A DNA stretch of 56,854 nt. Source: Muribaculum sp. (GTDB taxonomy: Bacteria; Bacteroidota; Bacteroidia; Bacteroidales; Muribaculaceae). A program made the position numbers and the translations under genes. Shown here piece after piece: positions 8,840 to 17,733 of the stretch; position 1 is the first letter of the stretch, and every line of letters starts with the position of its first letter. The notes beneath the pieces were generated by a model. The model was not told where the DNA came from and searched no databases. It saw only the letters and a list, made by a program, of their open reading frames with translations. Location: NCBI GenBank assembly GCA_023664085.1, contig JAMPGE010000007.1:1-56854 (forward strand), in the 5' to 3' direction.

Positions 8840-9278
8840 TCATGGCCCGATACAACTGTTCTGTAAAAAAGAGTCTTACCATTTCGTGGCTGAATGTCAT
8901 TTTGGATAACGAAAGCAATCTATTGGCCCTCTCATAGACATCTTTGCTGAACCCATAGGGGCCGCCCACCACGAACAATACCCGGCGGTGTCCGGCAGTC
9001 ATGAATTTCTGTATCAACTGCGAAAACTCCCGCGATGTAGGCTGATCACCCTTTTCATCAAGGAGCACAACCATGTCGGAGGGGTTTATCTTGTCGAGTA
9101 TCATTTCCCCCTCACTATCCTTACGCTCTTCGCGGGATAACTTCCCGGCATTCTTCACGTCGGCCAACTCAAGAATCCTGTAGGGTACATAGTGTTTCAA
9201 TCTACGCGCGTAATCATCAATCAATTCTATCAACAACTTACTTTGAGTTTTTCCTACCGTGAGAAGTAATATTTCCAT
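8805..9278 (-). CDS. rlmH: 23S rRNA pseudouridine-1915 N3-methyltransferase RlmH
   Basis: The 157-residue SPOUT-class methylase methylates the pseudouridine at position 1915 of helix 69 in 23S rRNA using S-adenosylmethionine. It begins with MEILLLTVGKT, has the cofactor knot motif FVVGGPYGFS (about 103-112) and ends with the conserved EQLYRAMTILNGEPYHHD. Length is exactly typical. Its 3' end overlaps the 3' end of the DoxX-like gene. Its promoter appears to share a palindromic -7 box with nadC (9288-9305). Confidence 0.95.
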   Translation of the reverse strand: MEILLLTVGKTQSKLLIELIDDYARRLKHYVPYRILELADVKNAGKLSREERKDSEGEMILDKINPSDMVVLLDEKGDQPTSREFSQLIQKFMTAGHRRVLFVVGGPYGFSKDVYERANRLLSLSKMTFSHEMVRLFFTEQLYRAMTILNGEPYHHD

Positions 9279-9287
9279 ATTTTTGAC

Positions 9288-9305
9288 TAATTTTGCACAA
9301 AATTA
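9288..9305. promoter_or_regulatory. Two-faced palindromic -7 promoter (nadC / rlmH)
   Basis: TAATTTTG-CA-CAAAATTA is an 18 bp perfect palindrome made of one TAnnTTTG box on each strand. The + strand box (9288-9295) points to nadC and the - strand box (9298-9305) to rlmH. Each box covers the predicted start point of the other transcript, so polymerase could bind only one at a time. No well-spaced TTTG at -33 is evident on the + strand. Confidence 0.55.
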
Positions 9306-9416
9306 ATGAACTTTCGGCATACCCCGCGGCAAAAGTTCAAACATTTTAAGATCTTGAATCCTTATCATAAACTTTTACGGGGATTTGACAAAAATCAACA
9401 GCAACAGATTCACTAT

Positions 9417-10265
9417 ATGAAAACTAAAACCGAACTAATCAACGATCTTCTCGATCTTGCATTTGCAGAGGATCTTGGGGACGGAGACCACACCACCCTG
9501 TCTACGATTCCTGCAGATGAGATGGGGCGTTCCCGTCTGCTCATTAAAGAAAAAGGCATTTTATCAGGTGTGGAAATCGCAAAAATGGTACTTCATCGCG
9601 TGGATCCGTCCATCAAGATCGATGTTTTGATTGAAGACGGCGCGGAAGTGAATCCCGGAGACGTTGCCTTCATAGCCGAAGGTCCGGTTCAATCTCTATT
9701 GATTGCCGAGCGCACCATGCTCAACATCATGCAGCGAATGAGCGGCGTGGCAACTATGACCCGCAGATATCAGGATGAACTTAAGGGTCTTCACACCAAA
9801 GTGCTCGACACCCGCAAGACCACTCCGGGCATGCGCATGCTCGAGAAAGAGGCCGTGGCCTGTGGTGGCGGCAAGAATCATCGTATCGGTCTGTATGACA
9901 TGATTCTTATCAAAGACAATCACATTGATTTCGCCGGCGGAATCGAGAATGCCATCCGGCGTGCCAAACAGTATTGCAAAGACAAAGGCAAAGACCTGAA
10001 AATTGAAGTGGAGGCCCGTAGCCTTGAAGACATCCGCCGCATCCTTGCGGAAGGCGGAGTAGACCGTATAATGTTTGACAATTTCACTCCCGAACTCACA
10101 AAGGAGGCCGTAGCCCTCGTAGACGGCAAAACCGAGACTGAATCCTCCGGAGGAATCACTCTATCCAATCTCCGTGCATATGGTGAGGCAGGTGTGGATT
10201 ATATTTCCGTAGGAGCACTTACCCATAGTGTAAAGGGGCTTGACATGTCGTTCAAGGCTATCTAA
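9417..10265 (+). CDS. nadC: Nicotinate-nucleotide pyrophosphorylase (quinolinate phosphoribosyltransferase)
   Basis: The enzyme turns quinolinate and PRPP into nicotinate mononucleotide, CO2 and PPi in de novo NAD synthesis. I chose ATG 9417, which gives 282 residues, the usual NadC length. The frame stays open to an ATG at 9306, but those 37 residues are basic and not family-like. Conserved parts are EDLGDGDHTT (N-terminal domain), LNIMQRMSGVAT, the active-site DTRKTTPGMR, GGGKNHRIGLYDMILIKDNH and IMFDNF. It overlaps nothing and is followed one base later by yraN. No nadA or nadB is in view. Confidence 0.95.
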   Translation: MKTKTELINDLLDLAFAEDLGDGDHTTLSTIPADEMGRSRLLIKEKGILSGVEIAKMVLHRVDPSIKIDVLIEDGAEVNPGDVAFIAEGPVQSLLIAERTMLNIMQRMSGVATMTRRYQDELKGLHTKVLDTRKTTPGMRMLEKEAVACGGGKNHRIGLYDMILIKDNHIDFAGGIENAIRRAKQYCKDKGKDLKIEVEARSLEDIRRILAEGGVDRIMFDNFTPELTKEAVALVDGKTETESSGGITLSNLRAYGEAGVDYISVGALTHSVKGLDMSFKAI

Positions 10266-10266
10266 G

Positions 10267-10692
10267 ATGCAACCGGAAAGTACCGAAAATCTCTTTGGCG
10301 ATGAAAAACGTATGAAAGCCGACGATGCCAAGGATTTCGGCAGATTCGGAGAAGAAATGGCTCGTGCCCATCTTATCTCCGAAGGTTACGCCATTTGCGA
10401 GACCAACTGGAGGATAAACCATCTTGAACTTGATATAATAGCCCAACTTGGCGACACCATCGTGTTTGTGGAAGTAAAGAGCCGCAATGGCAAACATTCA
10501 GATCCCCTGGACTCAGTCACACCCAAGAAAATCAAGAATATGATTTCCGCTGCCAAGGCATATATGAAGACTCTTAAACACGATTACGACGCCAGATTCG
10601 ATATTATCACTCTGGTGGGATCCAAAGAAGACTATATTCTTGAGCACATTCCGGATGCGTTTTTAATTCCCCTCAGCAACTCTCGGTTCTGA
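10267..10692 (+). CDS. yraN: YraN family endonuclease-like protein (UPF0102)
   Basis: The ATG at 10267 lies one base after the nadC stop and gives 141 residues. A second in-frame ATG at 10312 would give 126, closer to the family norm of ~120. The restriction-endonuclease-like core is clear: GRFGEEMARAHL, then NWRINHLELDIIAQ and IVFVEVKSRNG, which hold the E-x-D and V-K residues of the predicted metal site, and DARFDIITLVG. The role is uncertain. The family is often assumed to act on DNA or RNA junctions. It is co-transcribed with nadC and ends before a bidirectional terminator. Confidence 0.88.
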   Translation: MQPESTENLFGDEKRMKADDAKDFGRFGEEMARAHLISEGYAICETNWRINHLELDIIAQLGDTIVFVEVKSRNGKHSDPLDSVTPKKIKNMISAAKAYMKTLKHDYDARFDIITLVGSKEDYILEHIPDAFLIPLSNSRF

Positions 10693-10813
10693 TTTAGGTT
10701 TAGCTGTCAATGTAGGGATGTACTTTGGTGCATCAGCCTTTAATCAACAACCGTGATTCTGCCGCACCGGGTTGTAGCCCTGCATTGCGGATTTTTTATA
10801 CGCCCTAAAATTT

Positions 10814-10845
10814 ATCAGGCCTCCGTCTTCCGACAGAGGCCTGAT
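10814..10845. terminator. Bidirectional intrinsic terminator
   Basis: ATCAGGCCTC (10814-10823) pairs perfectly with GAGGCCTGAT (10836-10845) around a 12-base loop. A T-run follows on the + strand and an A-run precedes it, giving U-runs both ways. It sits between the convergent yraN and MFS genes. Confidence 0.88.
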
Positions 10846-10866
10846 GATTTTTATGGGCTGGATATA

Positions 10867-12711
10867 TCAGATATTGTCGCTCACTACCGGAGTTTCCTCC
10901 ACTTCCTTAGGAGCTTTGCCGGTACGTATTATAAACACGCAGCAGGCTCCTATGGCTATGGAGATTCCGGCTATTAGCATCATTTGGTTCTCGGGGGCAA
11001 GTTCGCCCGGATAGCTGAGCATCGAAAGAATCCAACCACCTGCGAGCGCTGCAATGATTTGAGGAATACATATGGTGCAGTTAAACAATCCGAGATACGC
11101 TCCTATATTGCCGCCGTGCAATGAGTTTGTGAGTATTGTAAACGGCCATGCAAGCATAGCGGCCCAAGCACATCCCACAAGGATAAATCCGATAAAGAGA
11201 GCATACTGATTTGTAAGGAACGCTATCAACACGAATCCCACACCGCCGAGAAGCAACGAAATAGAATAACTGAATTTCTGACTGCCAAGGCGGGGGAGAA
11301 CCAGTGCCCATACCACGGAAGCCAAGGCCTGAATGGCATAGAGAAGACCTACCCAGTTGCCCGCTTCGTTGTATGAGGGTGAGGCTGCATTAAGCACGGT
11401 CTTTGTCTCAAAACTGCATTTCGAAGCATCAGGGATCACTACCGATGAAGCGTCTTCACAGTCATACGTACCGTTGCCGTTTTCCTGTGCAATCGATGCG
11501 GTGGTAAGCGAGATCTCTCCGGTAAGCCCCGAGAGATAATCCATCACTTCTACATTCTGAGACGTAGCATCTATTTCTTTGCCGTCCACCTTTAGGCTGG
11601 ATATATTGTTTACAGAAGTACCGAACTGCATTTTGGCTACACCCTGTGGGTTCAGACAAATTACGTGGTTGTTGACCAAAGTGTCGGTGCCTGCCACTAC
11701 CGAAGCCGCGGGATAGAAGTTATCGCCTATTTTCACACCCTTTACAAGAGCGTTTCCGTGTTCCATAATCTTCACCGAATCACCCATCAGAATCACTTTT
11801 CCCTCATGACGAACAGTGTTTCCGGAAGCATCCGCTGCTTTGACACCAACTACCGATTGCATTGTGGGGGTGTCGAAGGCGTTATGGGCCACGGTGTTGG
11901 TGACGTATGTCCAGAGAAACAGGAATGCGAACCAGCAGAAGAACTGCACCACACCTACGGTCCAGAAAGTGGACGGGGCATGACGCAGCAGCGACACTAT
12001 GTTTGCACTTTGCTTCCTGTCGGTTTCCGTAGTTTCCACTACGCCATTATATTCATTATAAAGTTTTGGAGGCCATTCTTTTATCTTTACAAGAGAATAG
12101 ATCACACAAAGCATCAGGATGGCCGCGCCAATATAGAATGACCATACTACCGACGGGGGGACTTCTCCTGTGGGGGCCACATTCTGTATACCTATCCATG
12201 CGAGCAGAATCGGAAAGATATATCCCATCACGGAGCCTGCATTGCACAGAAAAGACTGTATGGAGTAGGCTTTGCTCTTCTGCTTTTCGTTGACCATATC
12301 TCCCACGAGCATTTTGAAGGGTTGCATCGCCATATTGATGGAGGTGTCAAGAAGCATAAGAGCCACAAGACCGAAGAGAATCGCGTTTCCCACCGAAAGA
12401 TCAAGACTACCGGAATTGGGAAGAAGGCACATCACGATTACAGCAACCAGAGCTCCGAAAATCAGATAGGGGAGACGCCGGCCAAAACGATTCCACGTGC
12501 GGTCGCTGGCCATGCCCACTATCGGTTGCACTATCAGTCCCATAAGAGGGGGGAGGATCCAAAAATAACTTAAATCATGCGGATCCGCTCCAATTGTTGT
12601 GAAGATTCTGGACACATTGGCGCTTTGCAGGGCGTAGGCTATTTGAACTCCAAAAAATCCAAAGCTCAAATCCCATAGTTTCCAGAAGCTTAAATCAGGC
12701 TTTCGTTTCAT
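10867..12711 (-). CDS. MFS sugar transporter (SLC45/GPH-like) with a periplasmic insertion
   Basis: The 614-residue permease starts with SFWKLWDLSFGFFGVQIAYA and has DRTWNRFGRRLPYLIFGA (about 70-87) in loop 2-3, both typical of the SLC45/GPH-like sucrose or maltose carriers of Bacteroidota. Twelve helices are expected. Between helix 7 (about 250-270) and helix 8 (about 452-470) is an extra ~160-residue segment (about 283-445), beta-rich and hydrophilic, with Cys418 and Cys432. Loops 7-8 face the periplasm in this fold. Ordinary relatives are ~450 residues, so the insertion accounts for the extra length. It is monocistronic and the substrate is not determinable. Confidence 0.85.
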   Translation of the reverse strand: MKRKPDLSFWKLWDLSFGFFGVQIAYALQSANVSRIFTTIGADPHDLSYFWILPPLMGLIVQPIVGMASDRTWNRFGRRLPYLIFGALVAVIVMCLLPNSGSLDLSVGNAILFGLVALMLLDTSINMAMQPFKMLVGDMVNEKQKSKAYSIQSFLCNAGSVMGYIFPILLAWIGIQNVAPTGEVPPSVVWSFYIGAAILMLCVIYSLVKIKEWPPKLYNEYNGVVETTETDRKQSANIVSLLRHAPSTFWTVGVVQFFCWFAFLFLWTYVTNTVAHNAFDTPTMQSVVGVKAADASGNTVRHEGKVILMGDSVKIMEHGNALVKGVKIGDNFYPAASVVAGTDTLVNNHVICLNPQGVAKMQFGTSVNNISSLKVDGKEIDATSQNVEVMDYLSGLTGEISLTTASIAQENGNGTYDCEDASSVVIPDASKCSFETKTVLNAASPSYNEAGNWVGLLYAIQALASVVWALVLPRLGSQKFSYSISLLLGGVGFVLIAFLTNQYALFIGFILVGCAWAAMLAWPFTILTNSLHGGNIGAYLGLFNCTICIPQIIAALAGGWILSMLSYPGELAPENQMMLIAGISIAIGACCVFIIRTGKAPKEVEETPVVSDNI

Positions 12712-12874
12712 ATAATTTATAATCTTGTATTTTCCGTTTTAAATAAGCAACTCAACTTTCGCAATTCGCAAATTTGTATAAAAGACGATGCGGGTATGTA
12801 AGAGTTAGAAAAATATAAAAGTTTATCTGTAAGCATAAATACTACTATTTCTATTTACTCTCAACTCTCAACAT

Positions 12875-13720
12875 TCAACTTTCAATCATACCGTAGAGCA
12901 TGGCTATCTCTTCGGGCCATCTTTCGGGATCGGGGGTCTCGAGAATAATCGGCATATCGTCAAAACGGGGATCATTCACAAATCTGCGGAAAAATTCCAT
13001 ACCGAGAGTGCCTTGTCCTATGGAGGCATGTCGGTCCACTCTCGATCCGAGGGCCTTCAAGTCATCGTTTAGATGGATGGCCTTCAGGTATTTGCCACCT
13101 ACCAATCTGTCGAATTCTTCCCATGTGGATCGGTATCCTTCTTCCGATGCCAGATCATACCCGGCCGAAAAAGCATGACACGTATCTATGCATACTCCCA
13201 CACGGCTTTTATCCTCCACTCTTTCTATTATATGGGCAAGATGCTTGAAGTCATACCCGAGATTGGAGCCTTGCCCGGCCGTATTCTCTATCACTGCCGT
13301 CACTCTCCGGGTCTGGTTAAGAATAAGATTCAACGACTCTGCTATCCGGTCCAGACACTCTTCTTCCGTCAGCAGTTTAAGATGGCTGCCGGGATGAAAA
13401 TTCAGCATCGTCAGCCCTAATTGCTCACAACGACGCATCTCCCCAAGAAATGACTTGCGCGACATGTCCAGCTTAGCACTATCCGGACTTCCAAGGTTGA
13501 TGAGAAAATTATCGTGAGGAAGGATTACATCGGGAGTGTAGCCGAAGTCTGCACATTCCTTGCGAAAGAGCTCAACATCCTTCTCGTTGATATCTTTCGA
13601 TTGCCAGCGGTTAGAACTGCCGGTAAACAATGCAAATGCCTTTGCTCCTATAGAATGGGCTGCGGATGGAGTGTTTACCACTCCTCCTTTGGCGCTGACA
13701 TGCGCACCAATATATTTCAT
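12875..13720 (-). CDS. nfo: Endonuclease IV (AP endonuclease)
   Basis: The 281-residue TIM-barrel enzyme cleaves DNA 5' of abasic sites in base-excision repair, with three zinc ions. Metal and active-site motifs are present: YIGAHVSAKGG at the start, NFHPGSH near 119, VIENTAGQGS, VGVCIDTCHAFSAGYD, HLNDDLKALGSRVDRHASIGQG and PIILETPD near the end. It stands alone between the MFS gene and the divergent TrmH-family gene. Confidence 0.95.
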   Translation of the reverse strand: MKYIGAHVSAKGGVVNTPSAAHSIGAKAFALFTGSSNRWQSKDINEKDVELFRKECADFGYTPDVILPHDNFLINLGSPDSAKLDMSRKSFLGEMRRCEQLGLTMLNFHPGSHLKLLTEEECLDRIAESLNLILNQTRRVTAVIENTAGQGSNLGYDFKHLAHIIERVEDKSRVGVCIDTCHAFSAGYDLASEEGYRSTWEEFDRLVGGKYLKAIHLNDDLKALGSRVDRHASIGQGTLGMEFFRRFVNDPRFDDMPIILETPDPERWPEEIAMLYGMIES

Positions 13721-13870
13721 ATCTCTGATTCTCTATTAGTTAAGCCATATACAATGAGTCTGACACCCATTATCACGCAAATTTAACATTTTTTTTCTTT
13801 TCACGAAACTTCCAAATGCAAATTTTCCAATCTATCGATATAAGAGCTTGCACGCTCCGAAGTTTATCGC

Positions 13871-13878
13871 TATTTTTG
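13871..13878 (+). promoter_or_regulatory. -7 element giving a near-leaderless TrmH-family mRNA
   Basis: TATTTTTG is a perfect TAnnTTTG ending 9 bp before the ATG at 13887. The transcript would start only about 0-4 bases before the start codon. Confidence 0.5.
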
Positions 13879-13886
13879 CATTGATT

Positions 13887-14648
13887 ATGGAATATCCCGT
13901 TTTATCCAAAGCCAAGCTGGGTCTTTATGCCCGGCTAAAGACCTCCAAGTTAAGGCGCAAGGAGCGTCTGTTCACCGTGGAGGGCACAAAATGTGTGGAA
14001 GATACCCTTACGCATTTTCAACTCAAGGCCCTTATTGCTACTCAGGACTGGCTGCACTGCAATGATTTCGTGGCCAATGTGGATGCTGACCGGATATTCA
14101 TTGCCCACCGGGCCGACTTGGCGAAGATCTCCACACTCTCTTCTCCTCCTGATGTCATTGCCGTATACTGTCTGCCGGATTATCCCACGTTGGACAAACC
14201 GCTCCCGGACGCAATTTATCTTATGCTCGACGGCATTCAGGACCCTGGAAATCTCGGCACAATCATCCGTACCGCCCACTGGTTTGGCATTGATCATATT
14301 TTAGCTTCCAAGCATACGGTGGATGCCTATAATCCCAAGACCATACAGTCGTCCATGGGTTCCATCGCCAAAGTGCGCATTTCCTATTGTGATTTAAATG
14401 CAGTGGCAGAAATGAATCCCGATATTCCGGTTTGCTGTCTGGACCTCAACGGACAAAATATTTTCGATTCTCATCTTCCTGCTTCGGCATTTCTGGTAAT
14501 GGGCAACGAGGGCCACGGCATCTCCGACAGCCTGCACCAACGGGCAGCTCATCGGTATCTCATCCCGGCAGCAGACCCTGCAAATCATCCTGATTCCCTC
14601 AATGTGGCAATCGCTACGGCCATCACACTCGCGCAATTCGTGAAATAA
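13887..14648 (+). CDS. TrmH/SpoU family RNA 2'-O-methyltransferase
   Basis: The ATG at 13887 (MEYPVLSKAKLG) gives 253 residues and fits relatives that start just before LSK. An upstream in-frame ATG at 13848 would include the promoter. An N-terminal substrate-binding domain (LRRKERLFTVEGTKCVED) is followed by a SPOUT knot with LDGIQDPGNLGTIIRTA (motif 1), VMGNEGHGIS (motif 2) and IPAADPANHPDSLNVAIATA (motif 3). It methylates a ribose in rRNA or tRNA. The target cannot be told apart from sequence among RlmB-like and TsnR-like members. Confidence 0.9.
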   Translation: MEYPVLSKAKLGLYARLKTSKLRRKERLFTVEGTKCVEDTLTHFQLKALIATQDWLHCNDFVANVDADRIFIAHRADLAKISTLSSPPDVIAVYCLPDYPTLDKPLPDAIYLMLDGIQDPGNLGTIIRTAHWFGIDHILASKHTVDAYNPKTIQSSMGSIAKVRISYCDLNAVAEMNPDIPVCCLDLNGQNIFDSHLPASAFLVMGNEGHGISDSLHQRAAHRYLIPAADPANHPDSLNVAIATAITLAQFVK

Positions 14649-14708
14649 CGCGGAGGAAACGAAGAATTTATTTTACAGCAGTCATGTTTTAAGCTATTTG
14701 GTAAGTAA

Positions 14709-16073
14709 ATGAGTAAATCATCAAAATCAGTATATTTTTGCAATAATTGCGGCTATGAATCCGCAAAATGGGTGGGGAAGTGTCCGGGATGCGGTGAATG
14801 GAATAGCATGGTGGAACAGAAAGTATCCTCTTCCAAAGCAAAAAAAGGAAAAGGACTTCTGGCTAAAGCTACGCTGCCCATGAAGCTTTCGGAAATTCAA
14901 CCGCTTGAAGAGCCCAGGATCCATATGCCATCCGAAGAATTAAACCGCGTGCTTGGCGGCGGCCTCGTGGCCGGAAGCCTTACCCTTATCGGAGGCGAAC
15001 CCGGCATAGGCAAATCCACACTTCTGCTCCAGAATATTCTTTCCATTCGCAACCGCAAGATTCTCTATATCTCAGGAGAGGAGAGCGCCTCGCAGCTCAA
15101 GCTACGGGCCGACCGTCTGGGCAAAGTGGCGGACAACACATTTATCCTGTGCGAAACCAATCTCGAACGTATCCTTGAACAGATCGAACATATCGAACCC
15201 GGGCTTGTGATTGTGGATTCAATCCAGACCATGGCAAGCGATGAAATCGAATCGGCCGCAGGAAGTGTAAGTCAAGTCCGTGAATGTGCGGCCTCACTTC
15301 TGAGATATGCCAAAGAATCGAATGTGCCCGTAATCTTAGTGGGCCATATAAATAAGGAGGGTATCATTGCCGGCCCCAAAGTGCTTGAACACATCGTAGA
15401 CACGGTGCTCCAGTTTGAAGGCGATCGGCAGTACCTATACAGAATTCTGCGCGCGGTGAAAAACCGTTTCGGCTCCACGTCAGAGATCGGTATTTATGAG
15501 ATGGTGCAGAAAGGACTTAAGGAAGTGAAAAATCCCTCACAGATGCTCCTCTCCGAGGGCCGGGATGAAGACATGAGCGGTATATCCATAGGTGTCACCA
15601 CTGAAGGCGTTCGCCCTTTTCTCGTAGAAGTGCAGGCTCTGGTCTCAACGGCCGCCTACGGCACCCCTCAGCGCTCTGTCACCGGCTTCGACCAGAGGCG
15701 TCTCAACATGCTTCTGGCTGTGCTTGAGAAGCGAGCCCGCTTCAAACTCGGTCAGAAAGACGTGTTTCTCAACATAGCCGGAGGGCTCAAAGTAGTAGAC
15801 CCGGCAATTGATCTGGCCGTAATTGTCGCGATTATGTCAAGCAATTTCGACATATCCGTTCCCCATGCCACTGCATTTGTGGGCGAAGTAGGGTTGTCGG
15901 GTGAGATTCGCACAGTCACCCGTATCGAGCAGCGTGTGGCTGAAGCCGAAAAACTGGGGTTCGAACGCATTTTCATTCCGAAAGGCAATCTGAAAGGCAC
16001 CCGGGGAAGATTCTCCGTTAAAATTGAAGAGGTAGGGAAAGTAGAGGAATGCTTCCGCCGATTGTTCGAATAA
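14709..16073 (+). CDS. radA: DNA repair protein RadA
   Basis: The 454-residue RecA-like ATPase helps branch migration and repair of recombination intermediates. It has a C4 zinc finger (Cys11, 14, 25, 28 in CNNCGYESAKWVGKCPGC), Walker A GGEPGIGKST, the RadA-specific KNRFGSTSEIGIYEM motif and a C-terminal Lon-protease-like domain with FLNIAGGLKVVDPAIDLAV. The length is normal. A weak hairpin terminator follows at 16077-16100. Confidence 0.96.
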   Translation: MSKSSKSVYFCNNCGYESAKWVGKCPGCGEWNSMVEQKVSSSKAKKGKGLLAKATLPMKLSEIQPLEEPRIHMPSEELNRVLGGGLVAGSLTLIGGEPGIGKSTLLLQNILSIRNRKILYISGEESASQLKLRADRLGKVADNTFILCETNLERILEQIEHIEPGLVIVDSIQTMASDEIESAAGSVSQVRECAASLLRYAKESNVPVILVGHINKEGIIAGPKVLEHIVDTVLQFEGDRQYLYRILRAVKNRFGSTSEIGIYEMVQKGLKEVKNPSQMLLSEGRDEDMSGISIGVTTEGVRPFLVEVQALVSTAAYGTPQRSVTGFDQRRLNMLLAVLEKRARFKLGQKDVFLNIAGGLKVVDPAIDLAVIVAIMSSNFDISVPHATAFVGEVGLSGEIRTVTRIEQRVAEAEKLGFERIFIPKGNLKGTRGRFSVKIEEVGKVEECFRRLFE

Positions 16074-16076
16074 ACA

Positions 16077-16100
16077 CGGTTTCGGCTTTGGTCGAAACCG
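16077..16100 (+). terminator. Hairpin downstream of radA
   Basis: CGGTTTCG (16077-16084) pairs with CGAAACCG (16093-16100) around an 8-base loop, four bases after the radA stop. No immediate T-run follows, so termination is uncertain. Confidence 0.5.
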
Positions 16101-16103
16101 AAT

Positions 16104-16245
16104 GGTTTCTTAGTTTATCAGTTTATTAGTTTTTCGTTTTTTATTGGCTTAGTGTTAACGACTTGAAAAGCTACCCTCCTGTTTCCTAATTCCTGTTTAC
16201 TAATTCCTGTTTCCTTTTTCCTCTTTCCTTTTTCCTCTTTCCTAA
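16104..16245. repeat. Low-complexity intergenic tract
   Basis: The gap between radA and the porin holds TTTA-spaced units (TTAGTTTATCAGTTTATTAG, 16107-16126) and then pyrimidine-rich units such as TTCCTGTTTCC and TTTTTCCTCTTTCC from ~16176 to the porin stop. Units are of uneven length, so this is neither a CRISPR nor a clean tandem array. Confidence 0.5.
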
Positions 16246-17595
16246 TCAGAAACTGAACATGAACAAGGCATCGATACGATTAGCGTTGGTATGGCTGCCA
16301 TCGAAGTTCACTCTCTTGCCGGCAAGATATTCCGCACCTACCTGTATGCGGGGTGTGATATCCCAAAAGAGTGTCCAGGCTCCATAAAGTCCGTAGCGGT
16401 AGGCGGTGCCATCATGTGGCTTCTTGTCGTAATATTGGAGTTCGGAGAGTGTCATGGATGCATATATATTCGACGTAAAATTGTATTTCGCTCCAAACAT
16501 CAGAGATAAGGCCGACGGGGCATACAGCTCTCCTGGCTTTCCGGGCGTAGCCACAAGGTCAATACCGTTGCCCGATAGATCTCCGATAAACGATGAGATA
16601 CCACTTCCGTAGGCTGCCACGGCATATAGCGATAATGGATGGAGCACCTTTACTACTGATGACAGTTGTGCACCCCACCCCATACACGTATGGTTGGTCG
16701 ACGTAAGCAGATCGCGGTAGCTGAGCGTGCGAAGCACTCCCGACACCCATATATGGCTTAGCCCGTCGTTCCACTGATACTGTCCGAATGCCGATACATC
16801 AGGCAGCCAGTCGGCACATTTTTTAGTATTGCCGCTCTCATCGGTAACTCCCGATGATGGAAACTCCAGCGATCCGGCCACGCTCCATTTGTTTTTGAAC
16901 GTGTGGAGATAACGCACAAGTACATTTGTTTTGGAGATTTTGCCATTGGCTCCCGCTCCATCTATCACCGGGGGCTGTGCCGCCGGATCCGAGAAGGTGG
17001 AAGTGGCATATCCCACCGTCCAGTCATTTATCATGAAATAAGCTTTTTTAAGCTTGAAACCCACGTGATCGTAACCGTCGAAGTTACCCTCAATATAGCC
17101 CATATAGTTACCGATAGGGGAGTTGCGTCCGATTATTGTGAAAAACAGACCTGTTCCGGCCGGTGTAGCCTTAAACTGCCTTTTCATCGTGGGATCTCTC
17201 GGTATGGGCATTGCCATCGGCGAAAACCCGTTGGCCGGAACAGCGTTGTTCCAATCAAACCATCCGCGCATTCTCACCATCCCCCCGATACCCATCGCCA
17301 GATTGGCATCCTTACTCATAAACATAAAGTAGGGTGCCTTCGGATCCTGAAAATTGCGGAACTGATCCAGATAGAAGGAATTTATCAAAGTCCTTACGCT
17401 ATCCACTTTGGGTGCTGTGCCTTCTTCGGAATTTATGAAGATCACTTTGGTGTTTTTCAGAAGATCTCTCCGGGCAAGCTCTTCCGGATATTTTATGGAG
17501 GCCGTGTCGTTTACGACCACAGCGATGTTTTGTGCCCGTAAATTACCGAATATGCACAACATCAATATAATACTAAAAATACAACGGCTTTTCAT
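16246..17595 (-). CDS. Outer-membrane porin, DcaP-like
   Basis: The 449-residue protein has a signal peptide (about 1-21, cleaved after LRAQ) and then a ~75-residue N-terminal region. From MGIGGMVRMRGWFDWNN (about 100 on) it shows alternating beta-strands and ends in phenylalanine (IDALFMFSF), as outer-membrane barrels do. The patterns GLFFTIIGRNSPIGNYMGYI and KKAYFMINDWTVGYATSTFSD resemble DcaP-type porins. It probably lets small anionic or aromatic solutes pass, but the substrate is inferred only. It is transcribed away from the accessory island. An inverted repeat with promoter-like arms lies in its 5' region (17649-17693). Confidence 0.7.
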   Translation of the reverse strand: MKSRCIFSIILMLCIFGNLRAQNIAVVVNDTASIKYPEELARRDLLKNTKVIFINSEEGTAPKVDSVRTLINSFYLDQFRNFQDPKAPYFMFMSKDANLAMGIGGMVRMRGWFDWNNAVPANGFSPMAMPIPRDPTMKRQFKATPAGTGLFFTIIGRNSPIGNYMGYIEGNFDGYDHVGFKLKKAYFMINDWTVGYATSTFSDPAAQPPVIDGAGANGKISKTNVLVRYLHTFKNKWSVAGSLEFPSSGVTDESGNTKKCADWLPDVSAFGQYQWNDGLSHIWVSGVLRTLSYRDLLTSTNHTCMGWGAQLSSVVKVLHPLSLYAVAAYGSGISSFIGDLSGNGIDLVATPGKPGELYAPSALSLMFGAKYNFTSNIYASMTLSELQYYDKKPHDGTAYRYGLYGAWTLFWDITPRIQVGAEYLAGKRVNFDGSHTNANRIDALFMFSF

Positions 17596-17648
17596 CTCTT
17601 TATGCTTTTGATTCTTACCTGGTGAACTGCCTGCGTTTTGGCAAAAGA

Positions 17649-17693
17649 TATAGTTTGGATTTCTATTAGGAAAACACCGGGAATCAAACTATA
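17649..17693. promoter_or_regulatory. Inverted repeat upstream of the porin
   Basis: TATAGTTTG (17649-17657) and CAAACTATA (17685-17693) are perfect 9 bp arms separated by 27 bp, about 55-100 bp before the porin ATG. Each arm resembles a -7 box with one extra base. It could be a regulator site or paired promoters. Confidence 0.4.
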
Positions 17694-17733
17694 GTTCATT
17701 GACATTCACTTTGACATCTTCCCATCCAACCAA

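Noticed and set aside
9306..9416. 37-residue extension of NadC
   Set aside because: It is basic and unlike the family; the ATG at 9417 gives the usual length.
16176..16245. Possible CRISPR or tandem array
   Set aside because: Units are of uneven length, there are no spacers of constant size and no cas genes.
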